Counted from the stretch's first letter, positions 17,825-27,847 are shown. The stretch: 64,000 nucleotides of DNA from Marinobacter sp. (GCA_029264995.1 JAJUKC010000003.1:1-64000), one strand, 5' to 3'. Translations and numbers: made by a program. The notes: a model not told the origin generated them from the sequence alone.

Positions 17825-18601
17825 TCAACCCTGGGCGGAATCCAGATACTTCTGCGCCAACTCTGCCGCTCCGGAATCCGGGTACTGCTCAACCACCGAG
17901 TTCATCCGGCGCCGCGCTTCGTCTTTTTCGCCCAGACGATCCAGGGTCACACCCAGCTTGTAGACCGCATCCGGTGCCTTGCGATGATCACTATAGCGCG
18001 TCGCAACGATGGTAAAAGCCTGACGGGCCTGCTCCAGCTGGGGTTTCGCCAGATAGACTTCACCAAGCCAGTAATAGGCATTAACGGTGAGGTCGCCCTC
18101 GGGATAGGTATCCACAAACTCGTACAGGCGCGTTATCGCCGTGTCGTAGTCTTTCTTGTTACGGATAAGGTCGATAATGTCGTTATAGGTTTTCTGCTCT
18201 TCCGGTTCCGGCGAGCGATACACCCGGGCAGGCGTCAGTCTTCCACTATCTGCTGAAGCCCCCGCTGCGGCCGGCTGCTGGGCTGCACTGGCCCCGGACT
18301 CGACGGCCTTGGACAGCTCCAGTATCCGCTGATCCAGATCCACATAGCGGTCCCTGCCCTGCTGTTGCAGGCGACTGATCTGGTGTTGCTGTTCTTCAAC
18401 CTGGCCCCGCAGGTCTCGCACTTCGCGCTGCAGTTGCTGAATCATGTAGAACAGCTCTGCCGTGGCCTGGTTGTTGCCGGCCTTACGCTGGGCCTCGGAA
18501 CTGTTGTTCTGGAATGCGGGTGTGGACGACTGTGCATGGATGACTCCCGCCAGGCCAAGGCCCAGCGGGATCAGCACGGCCGCCATGAGCTGTTTTCTCA
18601 T
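17825..18601 (-). CDS. cpoB: Tol-Pal system coordinator CpoB (YbgF)
   Basis: The 258-residue periplasmic protein has a signal peptide ending IHA at residue 23. A coiled coil (about 45-100, with ELFYMIQQLQREVRDLRGQV) drives trimerisation. After a Pro/Ala-rich linker come three TPR units from about 140, including YYWLGEVYLAKPQLEQA and AVYKLGVTLDRLGEKDEA. CpoB couples peptidoglycan synthesis with outer-membrane constriction through PBP1B and TolA. It is the last gene of the tol-pal series, 23 bases after pal. Confidence 0.95.
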   Translation of the reverse strand: MRKQLMAAVLIPLGLGLAGVIHAQSSTPAFQNNSSEAQRKAGNNQATAELFYMIQQLQREVRDLRGQVEEQQHQISRLQQQGRDRYVDLDQRILELSKAVESGASAAQQPAAAGASADSGRLTPARVYRSPEPEEQKTYNDIIDLIRNKKDYDTAITRLYEFVDTYPEGDLTVNAYYWLGEVYLAKPQLEQARQAFTIVATRYSDHRKAPDAVYKLGVTLDRLGEKDEARRRMNSVVEQYPDSGAAELAQKYLDSAQG

Positions 18602-18624
18602 GGATACGTCCGTCTAGGTCGGTT

Positions 18625-19194
18625 TTACTGGAATACCAGCTCTACGCGACGGTTCTGTGCCCAGGCACTTTCAGTGGAACCACGCACGGCCGGCTTTTCT
18701 TCACCATAGCTTACGGTTTCAATCTGGCCACGGGAAGCGCCGTTTACGATCAGGAAGCGCTGTACGGCATTCGCGCGGCGCTCACCCAGAGCCAGGTTGT
18801 ATTCTTTGGTGCCACGCTCATCCGCATGACCTTCCAGGCGTACCTGCTGACGCGGGTTGTCCGCCAGGTAGCGAGCGTGGGCAACCAATACATCGCGGGC
18901 GTCCGGCTTGATTTCGGACGTATCGAAATCGAAGTAGAAGGTGGTGATGTCACGCAGGGCTTCCTGCTCGGCTTGCTCCTGAGCGGCCCGGCGCTCGTCA
19001 TCAGTCAGCTCGGAGGCGGAAACGCCGGAGCCATCCGCACCACCGTAAACGGTAGAACCGCCATCCTGATCAATCGCGGCCACGTCAGAACCGTAGGCAC
19101 CCTCTTCCATGTTCTCACCGGTGGAGCTACAACCAGCAACCAGGCCGGCGGACAGGAGCATGGCAAACGCTTTTGTAGAGAAAGACATCTTCAT
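18625..19194 (-). CDS. pal: Peptidoglycan-associated lipoprotein
   Basis: The 189-residue outer-membrane lipoprotein has the lipobox VAGC with Cys22. The C-terminal OmpA-like domain contains YFDFDTSEIKPDA and LEGHADERGTKEYNLALG, the meso-diaminopimelate-binding region. The segment between, about residues 23-70, is acidic and rich in Gly and Ser. Pal anchors the outer membrane to peptidoglycan and binds TolB. The frame starts GTG-ATG; I chose the ATG at 19194. Confidence 0.97.
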   Translation of the reverse strand: MKMSFSTKAFAMLLSAGLVAGCSSTGENMEEGAYGSDVAAIDQDGGSTVYGGADGSGVSASELTDDERRAAQEQAEQEALRDITTFYFDFDTSEIKPDARDVLVAHARYLADNPRQQVRLEGHADERGTKEYNLALGERRANAVQRFLIVNGASRGQIETVSYGEEKPAVRGSTESAWAQNRRVELVFQ

Positions 19195-19248
19195 CACGTT
19201 ATTTCCTCTTTTCAGGTCTTCGTTGAATTAATTCAGTTCAGTGCATTT

Positions 19249-20577
19249 TCAGCGGGTAACCGGCCCCCAGGCCGGCTCCCGCACTTCGCCCTCGGAGGCC
19301 GGCAGGCTATACGCCGCACCTCCGTCTGCGGATACCACGGTCAGTACGCCTTCCCCATTCTGACGGGTTGCGTAGATCAGCAACCTGCCATTGGGAGCCA
19401 CACTGGGTGATTCGTCGGAACCGGTTCGGGTGATAACCGTCTCTTCACCGGTCTCCAGATTGGTTCTGGCGATATGGAAGGTACTGTCGCGCTGATGAAC
19501 GTAATACACATAGTCACCCGTGGGGCTCGGTCGCGGCCTTGCGTTGTAGCGACTGCCAAAGGTAATTCGACGCGGTTCAGCACCCGGACGTTCCATGTGA
19601 TAGATCTGCGGCCCGCCGGAACGGTCAGAGGTAAAGTAAATACCCCGGTCGGCATGGTCCCATGCGGCTTCGGTATCAATCGCCCAATGGTCGGTCAACC
19701 GCGTCAGATTGCGGCTGGCAAGATCCATTCGGTAGATCTCGGCGTTGCCGTCGCGGGACAGCGTCATCAACAGCGAACGCCCATCAGCCGACCAGGCCGG
19801 TGCCGAGTTCAGTCCCGGGAAGTCCGCAACCTTCTGGCGCTCACCGGTGGCCAGTTCGTGGACAAAAATAACCGGTTTGCCAGTCTCGAAGGAAACGTAG
19901 GCCAGCTTTTTGCCATCCGGCGACCAGGCCGGTGACAGAATCGGCTCCCGGCTTTCCAGCCGGACTTTGGAGCGCTTACCATCCACATCGCTGACCTGAA
20001 GCCGGTAACGGGTCTGCTCGCCCTCACCAGACACGGTGATGTAAGCCAGCTTGGTGGAGAATACACCGGGAGCTCCGGTAATAGCCTCATACACCCGGTC
20101 ACTGATGTGGTGGCCCAGCGATCGCAGGTTAGAGGCAGGAACTGCCGCCGTTTCACCAAGAATCCGCTTCTCCTGGTTAACATCAAACAACTCGTAGCGG
20201 GCCTGAATCCGATCACCATTGCGGGTCAGCTGCCCAACCAGCACATAGCGCTGCCCCAGCATGCGCCAGTCCCGGAAATACACCTCGGAGCGCTCAGAGG
20301 GAAGGCTCAGCATTTTTGATGGTTCTAGCGGACGAAACTCACCACTCATGGTCAGATCTGCCTGCACGATACTGCCCACCTTGTCCCCGGCGGGCATACT
20401 GCCACTCTCTGCGAACGGTACAACGGCAATCGGAATGGCCGATCCCGCACCTTCAGTAATACGGATCAACAGTTCCGCCCGGGCGCCCAGGGATGCCGTC
20501 AAAAACAGCACCAGGCAGGCAATAACCGGTGTCTTCAGAAAGCTACCAGAGCAACGGGATCTGCTTTTCATAAACAT
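19249..20577 (-). CDS. tolB: Tol-Pal system beta-propeller protein TolB
   Basis: The 442-residue periplasmic protein has a signal peptide ending near residue 34 (ASLGARA). An N-terminal domain (IPIAVVPF, then GEFRPLEPSKML) is followed by a six-bladed propeller with repeats such as SPAWSPDGKKLAYVS, SAPAWSADGRSLLMT and ARPRPSPTGDYVYY. TolB cycles between Pal and TolA. I chose the ATG at 20577 because GTGAGG lies six bases upstream. It follows tolA by eight bases. Confidence 0.97.
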   Translation of the reverse strand: MFMKSRSRCSGSFLKTPVIACLVLFLTASLGARAELLIRITEGAGSAIPIAVVPFAESGSMPAGDKVGSIVQADLTMSGEFRPLEPSKMLSLPSERSEVYFRDWRMLGQRYVLVGQLTRNGDRIQARYELFDVNQEKRILGETAAVPASNLRSLGHHISDRVYEAITGAPGVFSTKLAYITVSGEGEQTRYRLQVSDVDGKRSKVRLESREPILSPAWSPDGKKLAYVSFETGKPVIFVHELATGERQKVADFPGLNSAPAWSADGRSLLMTLSRDGNAEIYRMDLASRNLTRLTDHWAIDTEAAWDHADRGIYFTSDRSGGPQIYHMERPGAEPRRITFGSRYNARPRPSPTGDYVYYVHQRDSTFHIARTNLETGEETVITRTGSDESPSVAPNGRLLIYATRQNGEGVLTVVSADGGAAYSLPASEGEVREPAWGPVTR

Positions 20578-20585
20578 TATCAACC

Positions 20586-21632
20586 TCACCGCAGTCTTTG
20601 CGGGTTGAATTCAATCGTGAACTGGCGGAAATAACGCTCAAACGTGTCACGATTATCCGGAATGGGATAGCGGTTCAATGATCGGACCGCACTCAGGGCC
20701 GAGTTATCAAACGCAGTGTTGCCACTGCTACTGACCAACTTCACACTGGCCAGTTCACCGGTGGGCAACAGGGTGATCTGCAACCTCGCCGTCATGTTTT
20801 CAGTCGCTGAGGACGGCGGATACCACGCCTGGCTTAACCGCTCGCGAATCAACGCCTGGTATTTCTCACTCTCGCTCAGCATCTGTGCTTCTCTGGCACG
20901 TGCTGCCGCGGCTTCCTGCTGACGGCGGGCTTCCGCTTCACGCTCCTGTCTGGCCTGGTCCGCCAGCGCTTCCAGCTGCTGTTCACGCAGGCGCCGCTCA
21001 GCCTCAAGACGTTTCCGCTCCGCCTCTTTGCGAGCTTCCTCTTCGCGGCGCTGTCGTTCAGCCTCTTCTTTCTTTCGCTGCTCTTCCTGGCGGTGTTTTT
21101 CTTCCTCGGCCCGGCGTTTAGCTTCTTCCTGCCGCTTGCGCTCTTCCTCAGCTTTCTGCCGTTCCCGCTCTTTGGCTTCGGCTTCCGCTTTCTGGCGCGC
21201 CGCTTCACGTTCTCTGGCCTGTTTCTCTGCCAACTCCCGCGCCTGAGCCTCTTGCCGACGGCGCTCTTCCTCGCGCTTACGGGCTTCTTCCTGAGCCTTC
21301 CGTTCCGCCTCCTGTCGAGCCTTCTCTTCGGCCTGACGTTGGCGCTCGGCTTCTTCCCGCTCACGCGCCTGCGCCTGCTTGCGCTCCTGCTCCTTGTCTG
21401 CCTGGTCCCGCTCCTCCACCACCGGTGTCGGCCTTGGTTCAGGACTGATCAGCCGGGCCGAAATACTTTTGGGCTCCGGTTCTGGTGGCGTATTCCACGA
21501 CCACCCGGCCAGAGCAATACCGAACACCAGCAGGTGCAACCCTACCGAGACCGCCACCGGCGATTTCAGAGGTGCTTTTCCGGTACTGACAATGTCCCGT
21601 TTGTGACCCTTCAAAATGTCACCATCATCCAA
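20586..21632 (-). CDS. tolA: Tol-Pal system protein TolA
   Basis: The 348-residue protein has one membrane helix (about 24-45), then a very long Lys/Arg/Glu/Ala/Gln-rich coiled coil (about 70-260) that spans the periplasm, and a C-terminal globular domain (ERLSQAWYPPSS to the end). TolA transmits TolQR proton-motive energy to TolB and Pal. No ATG opens the frame. The TTG at 21632 lies directly after the tolR stop codon, and another TTG six codons later is also possible. The repetitive coiled coil gives a purine-rich stretch that could be prone to slippage. Confidence 0.95.
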   Translation of the reverse strand: MDDGDILKGHKRDIVSTGKAPLKSPVAVSVGLHLLVFGIALAGWSWNTPPEPEPKSISARLISPEPRPTPVVEERDQADKEQERKQAQAREREEAERQRQAEEKARQEAERKAQEEARKREEERRRQEAQARELAEKQAREREAARQKAEAEAKERERQKAEEERKRQEEAKRRAEEEKHRQEEQRKKEEAERQRREEEARKEAERKRLEAERRLREQQLEALADQARQEREAEARRQQEAAAARAREAQMLSESEKYQALIRERLSQAWYPPSSATENMTARLQITLLPTGELASVKLVSSSGNTAFDNSALSAVRSLNRYPIPDNRDTFERYFRQFTIEFNPQRLR

Positions 21633-22079
21633 TTACTGATTATCATTGGGCGCGTCGGTAATCAGGCCAATCCCGGTGGCCCCGGCAGCCTGCAGCTCTG
21701 CCATCAGGCGCACCACCACACCGTAGTCCACGTACTCATCGCCCCGAACCAGAACTTCACCATTGGTACGCTGGGACAGGATCTTTGCTACCTGATTACG
21801 GACTTCGTCCAGCGCCATCGGCTCGCTGGCGTCGTCTCCCACTTCCAGGTAGTAAGCACCGTTGCTGTCAACCGACACGGTTATGGATTCAACGTCTTTG
21901 TCCTGCTGAATCGGGTCGGACGTTGTTTCGGGAAGGTCCACCTTCACACCCTGGGTAAGCATCGGTGCCGTCACCATGAAGATCACCAGAAGCACCAGCA
22001 TCACATCGATGTAGGGGACTACGTTGATCTCAGACATCGGCTTGCGCCGTTGCTGAGGCATCATTCCCATACCTTTCAT
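21633..22079 (-). CDS. tolR: Tol-Pal system proton-channel subunit TolR
   Basis: The 148-residue protein has one membrane helix (about 21-41) with the essential Asp25 in VVPYIDVMLVLL, then a periplasmic domain. It forms the proton channel with TolQ. It lies 33 bases after tolQ and its stop abuts the tolA start. Its paralogue is the ExbD-like protein at 50638. Confidence 0.97.
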   Translation of the reverse strand: MKGMGMMPQQRRKPMSEINVVPYIDVMLVLLVIFMVTAPMLTQGVKVDLPETTSDPIQQDKDVESITVSVDSNGAYYLEVGDDASEPMALDEVRNQVAKILSQRTNGEVLVRGDEYVDYGVVVRLMAELQAAGATGIGLITDAPNDNQ

Positions 22080-22112
22080 CTCGCTACACTCCTGTTACCG
22101 CCAGATGGCAAC

Positions 22113-22802
22113 TTATGCTGCGGCCTGATCGCTGTTGTGAACCCGGCGATGCAGAATGCTGGAAAACTCTTCCGCAAAGGTTTCATAGTTCTTGAGCAAG
22201 GCGTCTGACATGGCCGAGAACCGGTTATAGGCAATGACCGCAGGGATGGCCGCGAACAGGCCCATGGCCGTGGCAATCAACGCCTCAGAGATACCCGGCG
22301 CCACCGTGGCCAGCGTGGCCTGCTGCACCTGCGCCAGACCGCGGAAGGAGTTCATGATGCCCCACACGGTACCGAACAGACCAACGTAGGGACTGGTGGA
22401 ACCGACCGTGGCCAGGAACGGCAGATGGGTTTCCAGGCGCTCCTGCTCCCGGGAAAAAGCCACGCGCATGGCCCTTTGGGTACCTTCCATCACGGCGTCG
22501 GCATCCCGGCTCTGCTGACGAAGGCGGGAGAACTCCTTGAACCCGGCCCGGAATACCGATTCCATACCGGAAAACGGCGTCGGCTCTGCACTCACTTCTT
22601 TGTAAAGCTGGCCAAGATCCATGCCGGACCAGAACCGGTCTTCAAATTCCAACTGAGCCTGACGGGCTTTCCGGAAGACCTGCAGGCGCTGGAAAATCAG
22701 TGCCCAGGAGACGACCGATGCCAGCATCAGCAAGAGCATGACCAACTGCACCAAAATCCCTGCATTCGCAATCAGATGCCAGACTGACAGTTCCGTTTCC
22801 AC
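22113..22802 (-). CDS. tolQ: Tol-Pal system proton-channel subunit TolQ
   Basis: The 229-residue inner-membrane protein has three helices: one N-terminal (LVQLVMLLLMLASVVSWAL) and two C-terminal. The C-terminal pair carries the MotA/TolQ/ExbB signature GLFGTVWGIMNSF and PGISEALIATAMGLFAAIPAVIAYN. The start is GTG at 22802 with GGGAG six bases upstream. It follows ybgC in the standard ybgC-tolQRAB-pal-cpoB order. Confidence 0.97.
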   Translation of the reverse strand: METELSVWHLIANAGILVQLVMLLLMLASVVSWALIFQRLQVFRKARQAQLEFEDRFWSGMDLGQLYKEVSAEPTPFSGMESVFRAGFKEFSRLRQQSRDADAVMEGTQRAMRVAFSREQERLETHLPFLATVGSTSPYVGLFGTVWGIMNSFRGLAQVQQATLATVAPGISEALIATAMGLFAAIPAVIAYNRFSAMSDALLKNYETFAEEFSSILHRRVHNSDQAAA

Positions 22803-22840
22803 TGTTCACTCCCAAGTAGTTTTGTAAATCTTTCAACAAA

Positions 22841-23260
22841 TTATATGAAATTCTTAAGAATTTCCTGCACATTTTCCGGAAGACGCCGGGGTTTACCGGT
22901 ATCCAGTGCAACACAGGCCACACGGACGTCTGCATCACACAGCAACTGCCGATCATCCGCCCGATACACGCATTGCCGAAAGCCCATCCAGACCCGGGAT
23001 GCCGCTTTCAGTTCAGCCGTAACCAGCAACTGATCATCCAGCTTCGCGGGCATCCGGAAGTGCAGATTCATCTTTTGCACCACGTAACTGATGTTGTGCT
23101 CCAGCCCCGCACGAAGCCCGACACCCTGGCTACGAACCCACTCCGTTCTGGCACGCTCCATGTAGTGCAGGTATTTGGCATGAAAAACAATGCCACCGGC
23201 ATCTGTATCTTCTATGTAGACCCGAACAGGCAACTCAAAGCTGGCAGAGGGATCACTCAA
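22841..23260 (-). CDS. ybgC: Tol-Pal system acyl-CoA thioesterase
   Basis: This hotdog-fold thioesterase of about 139 residues has the catalytic aspartate region [16 protein letters not shown]. The family hydrolyses short or medium acyl-CoAs and is linked to the tol operon. The frame extends to 23317, but a TTG at 23260 overlaps the ruvB stop and has GGGAGG about nine bases upstream. It gives the usual start just before FELPVRVY, so I prefer it. Confidence 0.9.
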   Translation of the reverse strand: MSDPSASFELPVRVYIEDTDAGGIVFHAKYLHYMERARTEWVRSQGVGLRAGLEHNISYVVQKMNLHFRMPAKLDDQLLVTAELKAASRVWMGFRQCVYRADDRQLLCDADVRVACVALDTGKPRRLPENVQEILKNFI

Positions 23261-24284
23261 AAAGGTCGTCCTCCCGGCCGGACCTAGGCGGTACCACTCC
23301 GAAATGCTGATAGGCATTCGACGTTACCATACGCCCTCTCGGTGTACGCACCATGTACCCCTGCTGAATCAGGAATGGCTCCAGTACGTCCTCAATGGTA
23401 CCCCGCTCCTCACTGATTGCGGCCGCCAGACTCTCCACACCCACCGGGCCACCATCAAACTTCTCGATCATGGCGAGCAACAGGCGACGGTCCATGTGGT
23501 CGAACCCCTGGCTGTCCACTTTCAACATGTTGAGTGCCTGGTCAGCAATATCCGAAGTGATATGGCCGTTGGAGCGCACTTCGGCAAAATCCCGGACTCG
23601 CCGCAACAACCGGTTGGCAATCCTCGGGGTCCCCCGGGACCGGCGGGCAATCTCGAACGCTCCTGCCTCGTCGATTTCCACCGACGACAGCCGGGCCGAA
23701 CGGGTAATAATATGGGTGAGGTCCTGGTGATTGTAGAACTCGAGGCGCTGGACAATGCCGAACCGGTCTCTCAGCGGCGACGTCAGCAGACCAGCACGGG
23801 TGGTTGCCCCCACCAGCGTAAACGGCGGCAGATCCAGCTTGATAGACCGTGCAGCCGGCCCTTCACCAATCATGATATCCAGCTGATAGTCTTCCATGGC
23901 CGGATAGAGCACTTCCTCCACCGCCGCACTCAGGCGATGGATCTCGTCGATAAACAGGACGTCACCTTCCTCGAGGTTGGTGAGCATGGCGGCCAGGTCT
24001 CCGGCCTTTTCCAGTACCGGGCCGGACGTGGTCTTGATCGAGACACCCATCTCATTGGCAATGATGTTGGCCAGAGTGGTTTTACCAAGCCCGGGAGGGC
24101 CGAAAATCAGCACATGATCCAGCGCTTCCTGGCGGCCCCGGGCAGCGGAGATAAAAATCTCCATCTGTTCACGTACCGTAGGCTGGCCCACATACTCGGA
24201 AAGCAACGTCGGACGGATGGCCCGATCATGCACTTCCTCATATTCTCCGGCCTTGGCCGATATCAATCGGTCCGATTCAATCAT
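23253..24284 (-). CDS. ruvB: Holliday junction branch-migration helicase RuvB
   Basis: The 343-residue AAA+ ATPase has Walker [10 protein letters not shown], Walker [10 protein letters not shown], sensor 1 GATTRAG and an arginine finger in [10 protein letters not shown]-terminal winged helix follows with [15 protein letters not shown]. RuvB hexamers drive branch migration with RuvA. The gene is 160 bases after ruvA, and a terminator ends ruvA first, so ruvB may have its own promoter. Its last bases overlap ybgC. Confidence 0.97.
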   Translation of the reverse strand: MIESDRLISAKAGEYEEVHDRAIRPTLLSEYVGQPTVREQMEIFISAARGRQEALDHVLIFGPPGLGKTTLANIIANEMGVSIKTTSGPVLEKAGDLAAMLTNLEEGDVLFIDEIHRLSAAVEEVLYPAMEDYQLDIMIGEGPAARSIKLDLPPFTLVGATTRAGLLTSPLRDRFGIVQRLEFYNHQDLTHIITRSARLSSVEIDEAGAFEIARRSRGTPRIANRLLRRVRDFAEVRSNGHITSDIADQALNMLKVDSQGFDHMDRRLLLAMIEKFDGGPVGVESLAAAISEERGTIEDVLEPFLIQQGYMVRTPRGRMVTSNAYQHFGVVPPRSGREDDLFE

Positions 24285-24429
24285 GGCATTATCCGCTTGC
24301 TGGGAATAAACAACATGCCCGCTGGCTCACCCTGTAAGTCAGGTTGCACCAATTGTACAAAGGGGCGCTTGTGAGTCACGTTACGCTCTATACACATTGG
24401 TGTCATGGTTCTGTGGCCATAGCCGACAC

Positions 24430-24454
24430 AAAAACGCCGGGTTGTTACCCGGCG
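24430..24454 (-). terminator. Terminator hairpin containing the ruvA stop codon
   Basis: On the minus strand CGCCGGGT pairs perfectly with ACCCGGCG around a four-base loop, followed by TTTTT. The TAA of ruvA (24447-24445) falls at the top of the hairpin, so the last codons of ruvA form one arm. Confidence 0.85.
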
Positions 24455-25074
24455 GGAATCATATTCTTCAGGGCCAGACGTATCAGCGTTTCGCTGTTCA
24501 TATCCGGGCCGGCCACCTTGCTGATCGCCTTGGCCGCCTCCTGGGGCTTGTAGCCAAGCGCAATCAATGCGGCCTCCGCCTCCTCACGTGGGTCAGGCCC
24601 AGCCTGACTCGCCATAGCCGCCCCGGCTCCAGTCGGCACATCGGGCTGAGACGGGACGAACTGCCCTTCCAGCTGCCCTATCCTGTCGGCCATTTCAATC
24701 AACAGCCTCTCGGCCGTTTTTTTGCCGACACCGGGCAGTTTCACCAGCGAATTCGAGTCCCGAGCCTCGACACAGCGGATGAATTGCTGTGCATCCAGGC
24801 CCGACAGAATACCCACCGCAAGTTTGGGCCCAACACCGTTAACCTTGATCAGCAGCCGGAACAGATTTCGATCCAGACGGGAGGCAAAACCATAAAGGCT
24901 CTGGGCGTCTTCACGAACGGCGAAATGGGTATGAAGGGTTACTTCATGCCCGGTCTCGGGCAGATGAAAAAACGTGGTGTAGGGAATGTCTATTTCGTAA
25001 CCCAGGCCGGAACACTCCACCAGCGCCTGCCCGGGAGACTTTTCAATCAGCATTCCTCGGATTCGACCAATCAA
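24445..25074 (-). CDS. ruvA: Holliday junction DNA-binding protein RuvA
   Basis: The 209-residue protein has an N-terminal OB-fold (IGRIRGMLIEKSPGQALVEC), then helix-hairpin-helix motifs (VNGVGPKLAVGILSGL and LPGVGKKTAERLLIEM) and a flexible linker. A C-terminal domain III (EEAEAALIALGYKPQEAAKAIS) contacts RuvB. RuvA tetramers hold the four-way junction open. It follows ruvC by 30 bases and ends in a terminator before ruvB. Confidence 0.97.
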   Translation of the reverse strand: MIGRIRGMLIEKSPGQALVECSGLGYEIDIPYTTFFHLPETGHEVTLHTHFAVREDAQSLYGFASRLDRNLFRLLIKVNGVGPKLAVGILSGLDAQQFIRCVEARDSNSLVKLPGVGKKTAERLLIEMADRIGQLEGQFVPSQPDVPTGAGAAMASQAGPDPREEAEAALIALGYKPQEAAKAISKVAGPDMNSETLIRLALKNMIPAG

Positions 25075-25104
25075 ACGGGCTCTCCTGTCGCGGCAAACCG
25101 CCGC

Positions 25105-25632
25105 TTATGGTTGGCGTACACGGCCGCTTCTGACTTTACCTCCGGTCCTGGCCATACGTAATACACTCTGGTTCATATGGGCATGGCACAGAGCAATGGC
25201 CAGGGCATCGGCAGCATCCGCCTGAGGTTTTCGGGACAGCCCCAGAAGCGCCTGAACCATGTGCTGCACCTGGGATTTATCCGCTCCACCAGTACCCACC
25301 ACCGCCTGCTTCACCTGCCGGGCAGAATACTCATGGACCGCCAGGCCGCTGTTGGCGGCACTGACGATTGCAGCTCCCCTTGCCTGACCGAGCTTCAGGG
25401 CCGAGTCCGGATTCCGCGCCATGAACACCTGCTCAATAGCGAACTCCTCCGGGCGATACTCACCAATCAGCACGGCGAGACTGTGAAAAATGGTCTGCAG
25501 CCTCTCCGCCATTGGCTTTTCACCTACTCGGATGCAGCCACTGTCGAGGTACTCAAGAAGCCGGCCTTCTGAACGAATAAGACCGTAACCGGTGATGCGG
25601 GAGCCGGGGTCTACCCCCAGGATGATTGCCAT
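25105..25632 (-). CDS. ruvC: Holliday junction resolvase RuvC
   Basis: The 175-residue endonuclease has the RNase H-like fold with acidic catalytic residues in [26 protein letters not shown] and [15 protein letters not shown]. It cuts Holliday junctions symmetrically in concert with RuvAB. It lies 69 bases after aspS; in Pseudomonas and E. coli a yebC-type gene usually sits between them and is missing here. Confidence 0.97.
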   Translation of the reverse strand: MAIILGVDPGSRITGYGLIRSEGRLLEYLDSGCIRVGEKPMAERLQTIFHSLAVLIGEYRPEEFAIEQVFMARNPDSALKLGQARGAAIVSAANSGLAVHEYSARQVKQAVVGTGGADKSQVQHMVQALLGLSRKPQADAADALAIALCHAHMNQSVLRMARTGGKVRSGRVRQP

Positions 25633-25701
25633 CCGCCTGCCCTCAGAAGTGAGAGAGTCTGGCCGTGCCGGAGATGGGGTACCACCTCCGGCATCGTGCC
25701 T

Positions 25702-27501
25702 TTACTCTTTATCTTCTGCCTTGTTGCCTTCAATGGCTTTAGCAGAACGGCGCAGACGAATATGCAGCTCCTTCAGCTGCTTCTCGTCCACCTCGCCCGG
25801 CGCCTGAGTCATCAGACAGGTGGCGCTCTGGGTTTTCGGGAAAGCGATGACGTCGCGGATTGACGAAGAACCGGTCATCAGCATCACCAGACGATCCAGA
25901 CCAAAGGCCAGACCACCGTGAGGCGGGCAACCAAATTTCAGGGCATCCAGCAGGAAGCCAAACTTGGCACGAGCCTCTTCCTCTCCGACACCCAGGATAC
26001 GGAACACCGCTTCCTGCATTTTCTCATCGTGGATACGGATAGAACCACCGCCCAGCTCGGTACCATTGAGCACCATGTCATAGGCGCGGGACAAGGCGTT
26101 CGCCGGGTCTGCTGCCAGCTCTTCCGGGCTGCAGGACGGCGCCGTGAACGGGTGGTGGATAGCGGTCAGATTGCCATCCGGCAGTTCCTCGAACATCGGG
26201 AAGTCAACAACCCACATCGGTGCCCACTCGCAGGTAAGCATGTTCAGGTCGTGACCCACCTTGATACGCAGCGCACCGAGGGCTTCGTTCACCACCGTGG
26301 CCTTATCGGCGCCGAAGAAGACGATATCGCCGTCTTCCGCCCCTACGCGCTCCATGATGGCCAGGGCAACGTCGTCACCCAGGAACTTCACGATTGGCGA
26401 CTGCAGGCCTTCGGCACCCTTGGCCAGTTCGTTTACCTTGATGTAGGCCAGACCCTTGGCACCGTAGATACCAACAAACCTGGTGTAGTCATCAATCTGT
26501 TTACGGGTCAGCTCGGCACCCTTGGGCACGCGCAGGGCGGCAACACGGCCTTTGGGGTCTTTGGCGGGACCTGCGAACACCTTGAAGTCCACGCTTTCCA
26601 CCAGATCACCCACATCCTGAAGCTCCAGAGGAATACGCAGGTCCGGCTTGTCGCTGCCGTAACGCTGCATGGCTTCAGAATACGGCATGCGCGGAAACTC
26701 CGGCAGCTCAACATCCAGCACATCCTTGAACAGGGAACGAATCATTTCCTCGTTCAGGCCCATCAGGGTTTCTTCGTCGATGAAAGAAGCCTCGATGTCC
26801 ACCTGGGTAAACTCGGGCTGACGATCAGCACGCAGATCCTCATCGCGGAAACACTTGGCAATCTGGTAGTAGCGATCGACACCGGAAACCATCAGCAACT
26901 GTTTGAAAAGCTGCGGCGACTGCGGCAGGGCGAAGAAAGAACCTTCGTGGGTACGGCTCGGTACCAGGTAGTCACGGGCACCTTCCGGGGTGGCGCGGGT
27001 CAGGATCGGTGTTTCCACATCCATGAATCCGCGGCTGTCCAGGAAGTTACGGATGTAGCTGGTCACACGGGAGCGGAACCGCAGACGGTTGATCATCTCC
27101 GGGCGACGCAGATCTACGAACCGGTAGCGCAGGCGAACATCCTCACCCACATCGACGTGCTCATCCAGCGGGAACGGCGGGGTGGCGGCTGCGTTCAGAA
27201 TGACCAGCTCTTTGCCCAACAGCTCGACCTGGCCGGTGGGCATGTTGTTGTTCTCGGTACCCGCCGGACGACGACGAACGCGGCCGGTCACCTTGATAAC
27301 AAATTCGCTGCGGACTTTCTCCGCCAGAGCAAAACTTTCAGGGGTGTCCGGATCGACCACAACCTGAGACATGCCATCCCGATCTCGCAGATCCAGAAAG
27401 ATGACCCCACCGTGGTCACGGCGGCGGTGTACCCATCCGCAGAGTGTGACTTCCTGATCGATGTGAGATTCGTTAATCCCACCGCAATAATGGCTGCGCA
27501 T
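25702..27501 (-). CDS. aspS: Aspartyl-tRNA synthetase
   Basis: The 599-residue class II synthetase has an N-terminal OB anticodon-binding domain ([23 protein letters not shown]). Motif 2 lies in [19 protein letters not shown] and motif 3 in [15 protein letters not shown]. The bacterial GAD insertion lies between about residues 300 and 420. [11 protein letters not shown] is the usual aspartate-pocket segment. It probably starts the aspS-ruvC-ruvA transcript. The upstream spacer carries the palindromic repeat described separately. Confidence 0.97.
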   Translation of the reverse strand: MRSHYCGGINESHIDQEVTLCGWVHRRRDHGGVIFLDLRDRDGMSQVVVDPDTPESFALAEKVRSEFVIKVTGRVRRRPAGTENNNMPTGQVELLGKELVILNAAATPPFPLDEHVDVGEDVRLRYRFVDLRRPEMINRLRFRSRVTSYIRNFLDSRGFMDVETPILTRATPEGARDYLVPSRTHEGSFFALPQSPQLFKQLLMVSGVDRYYQIAKCFRDEDLRADRQPEFTQVDIEASFIDEETLMGLNEEMIRSLFKDVLDVELPEFPRMPYSEAMQRYGSDKPDLRIPLELQDVGDLVESVDFKVFAGPAKDPKGRVAALRVPKGAELTRKQIDDYTRFVGIYGAKGLAYIKVNELAKGAEGLQSPIVKFLGDDVALAIMERVGAEDGDIVFFGADKATVVNEALGALRIKVGHDLNMLTCEWAPMWVVDFPMFEELPDGNLTAIHHPFTAPSCSPEELAADPANALSRAYDMVLNGTELGGGSIRIHDEKMQEAVFRILGVGEEEARAKFGFLLDALKFGCPPHGGLAFGLDRLVMLMTGSSSIRDVIAFPKTQSATCLMTQAPGEVDEKQLKELHIRLRRSAKAIEGNKAEDKE

Positions 27502-27554
27502 ATCGGTTCCCGTTCGTTCTGAATGTGTTCGCGTTGAATCAAAGCATTTGGGCG

Positions 27555-27659
27555 CGCTGGTGGGGATGGCTTTCCGAAACCGTGCGTAGCCATGGATGGC
27601 GAAGCCGAGCGTACATGGATGTATTCACAGCGTGTTTCGGAAAGCCATCCCCACCAGCG
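27555..27659. repeat. Long palindromic intergenic element
   Basis: Two perfect 26-base inverted arms, CGCTGGTGGGGATGGCTTTC-CGAAAC at 27555-27580 and its complement at 27634-27659, enclose a 53-base spacer. The match continues beyond the arms with one mismatch. The spacer holds a smaller GGATGGCGAAGCC core. No transposase is present. It resembles dispersed REP- or MITE-like elements between genes, here between divergent aspS and fabR, but the rest of the genome is needed to show that it repeats. Confidence 0.8.
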
Positions 27660-27847
27660 TGCTTGCCGCATCTTGGGGCTGGCTGCAAAGTTAGCGGCCA
27701 AAGCCGAAAAGCCGCCCATTATAAACACAATGACAGGGAAAATCAGGCGTCCGGAAACAGAATTGACACCGGATATCCGGCAGCGGGATGACTATCAAAA
27801 AACCGGGGGCTAGAATGCATGGTTTGACCGGACCATGGAGTAAGACG

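Noticed and set aside
20586..21632. Repetitive purine-rich stretch within tolA as a DNA repeat
   Set aside because: The repetition reflects the Lys/Glu/Ala/Arg coiled coil of TolA rather than a separate DNA element.
25918..27522. 534-codon plus-strand ORF opposite aspS
   Set aside because: It is produced by the codon bias of the well-conserved aspS gene on the other strand and shows no protein-like composition.
27525..27813. Short plus-strand ORFs inside the palindromic element
   Set aside because: Their sequence comes from the inverted repeat, they have no ribosome binding site, and they resemble no protein.
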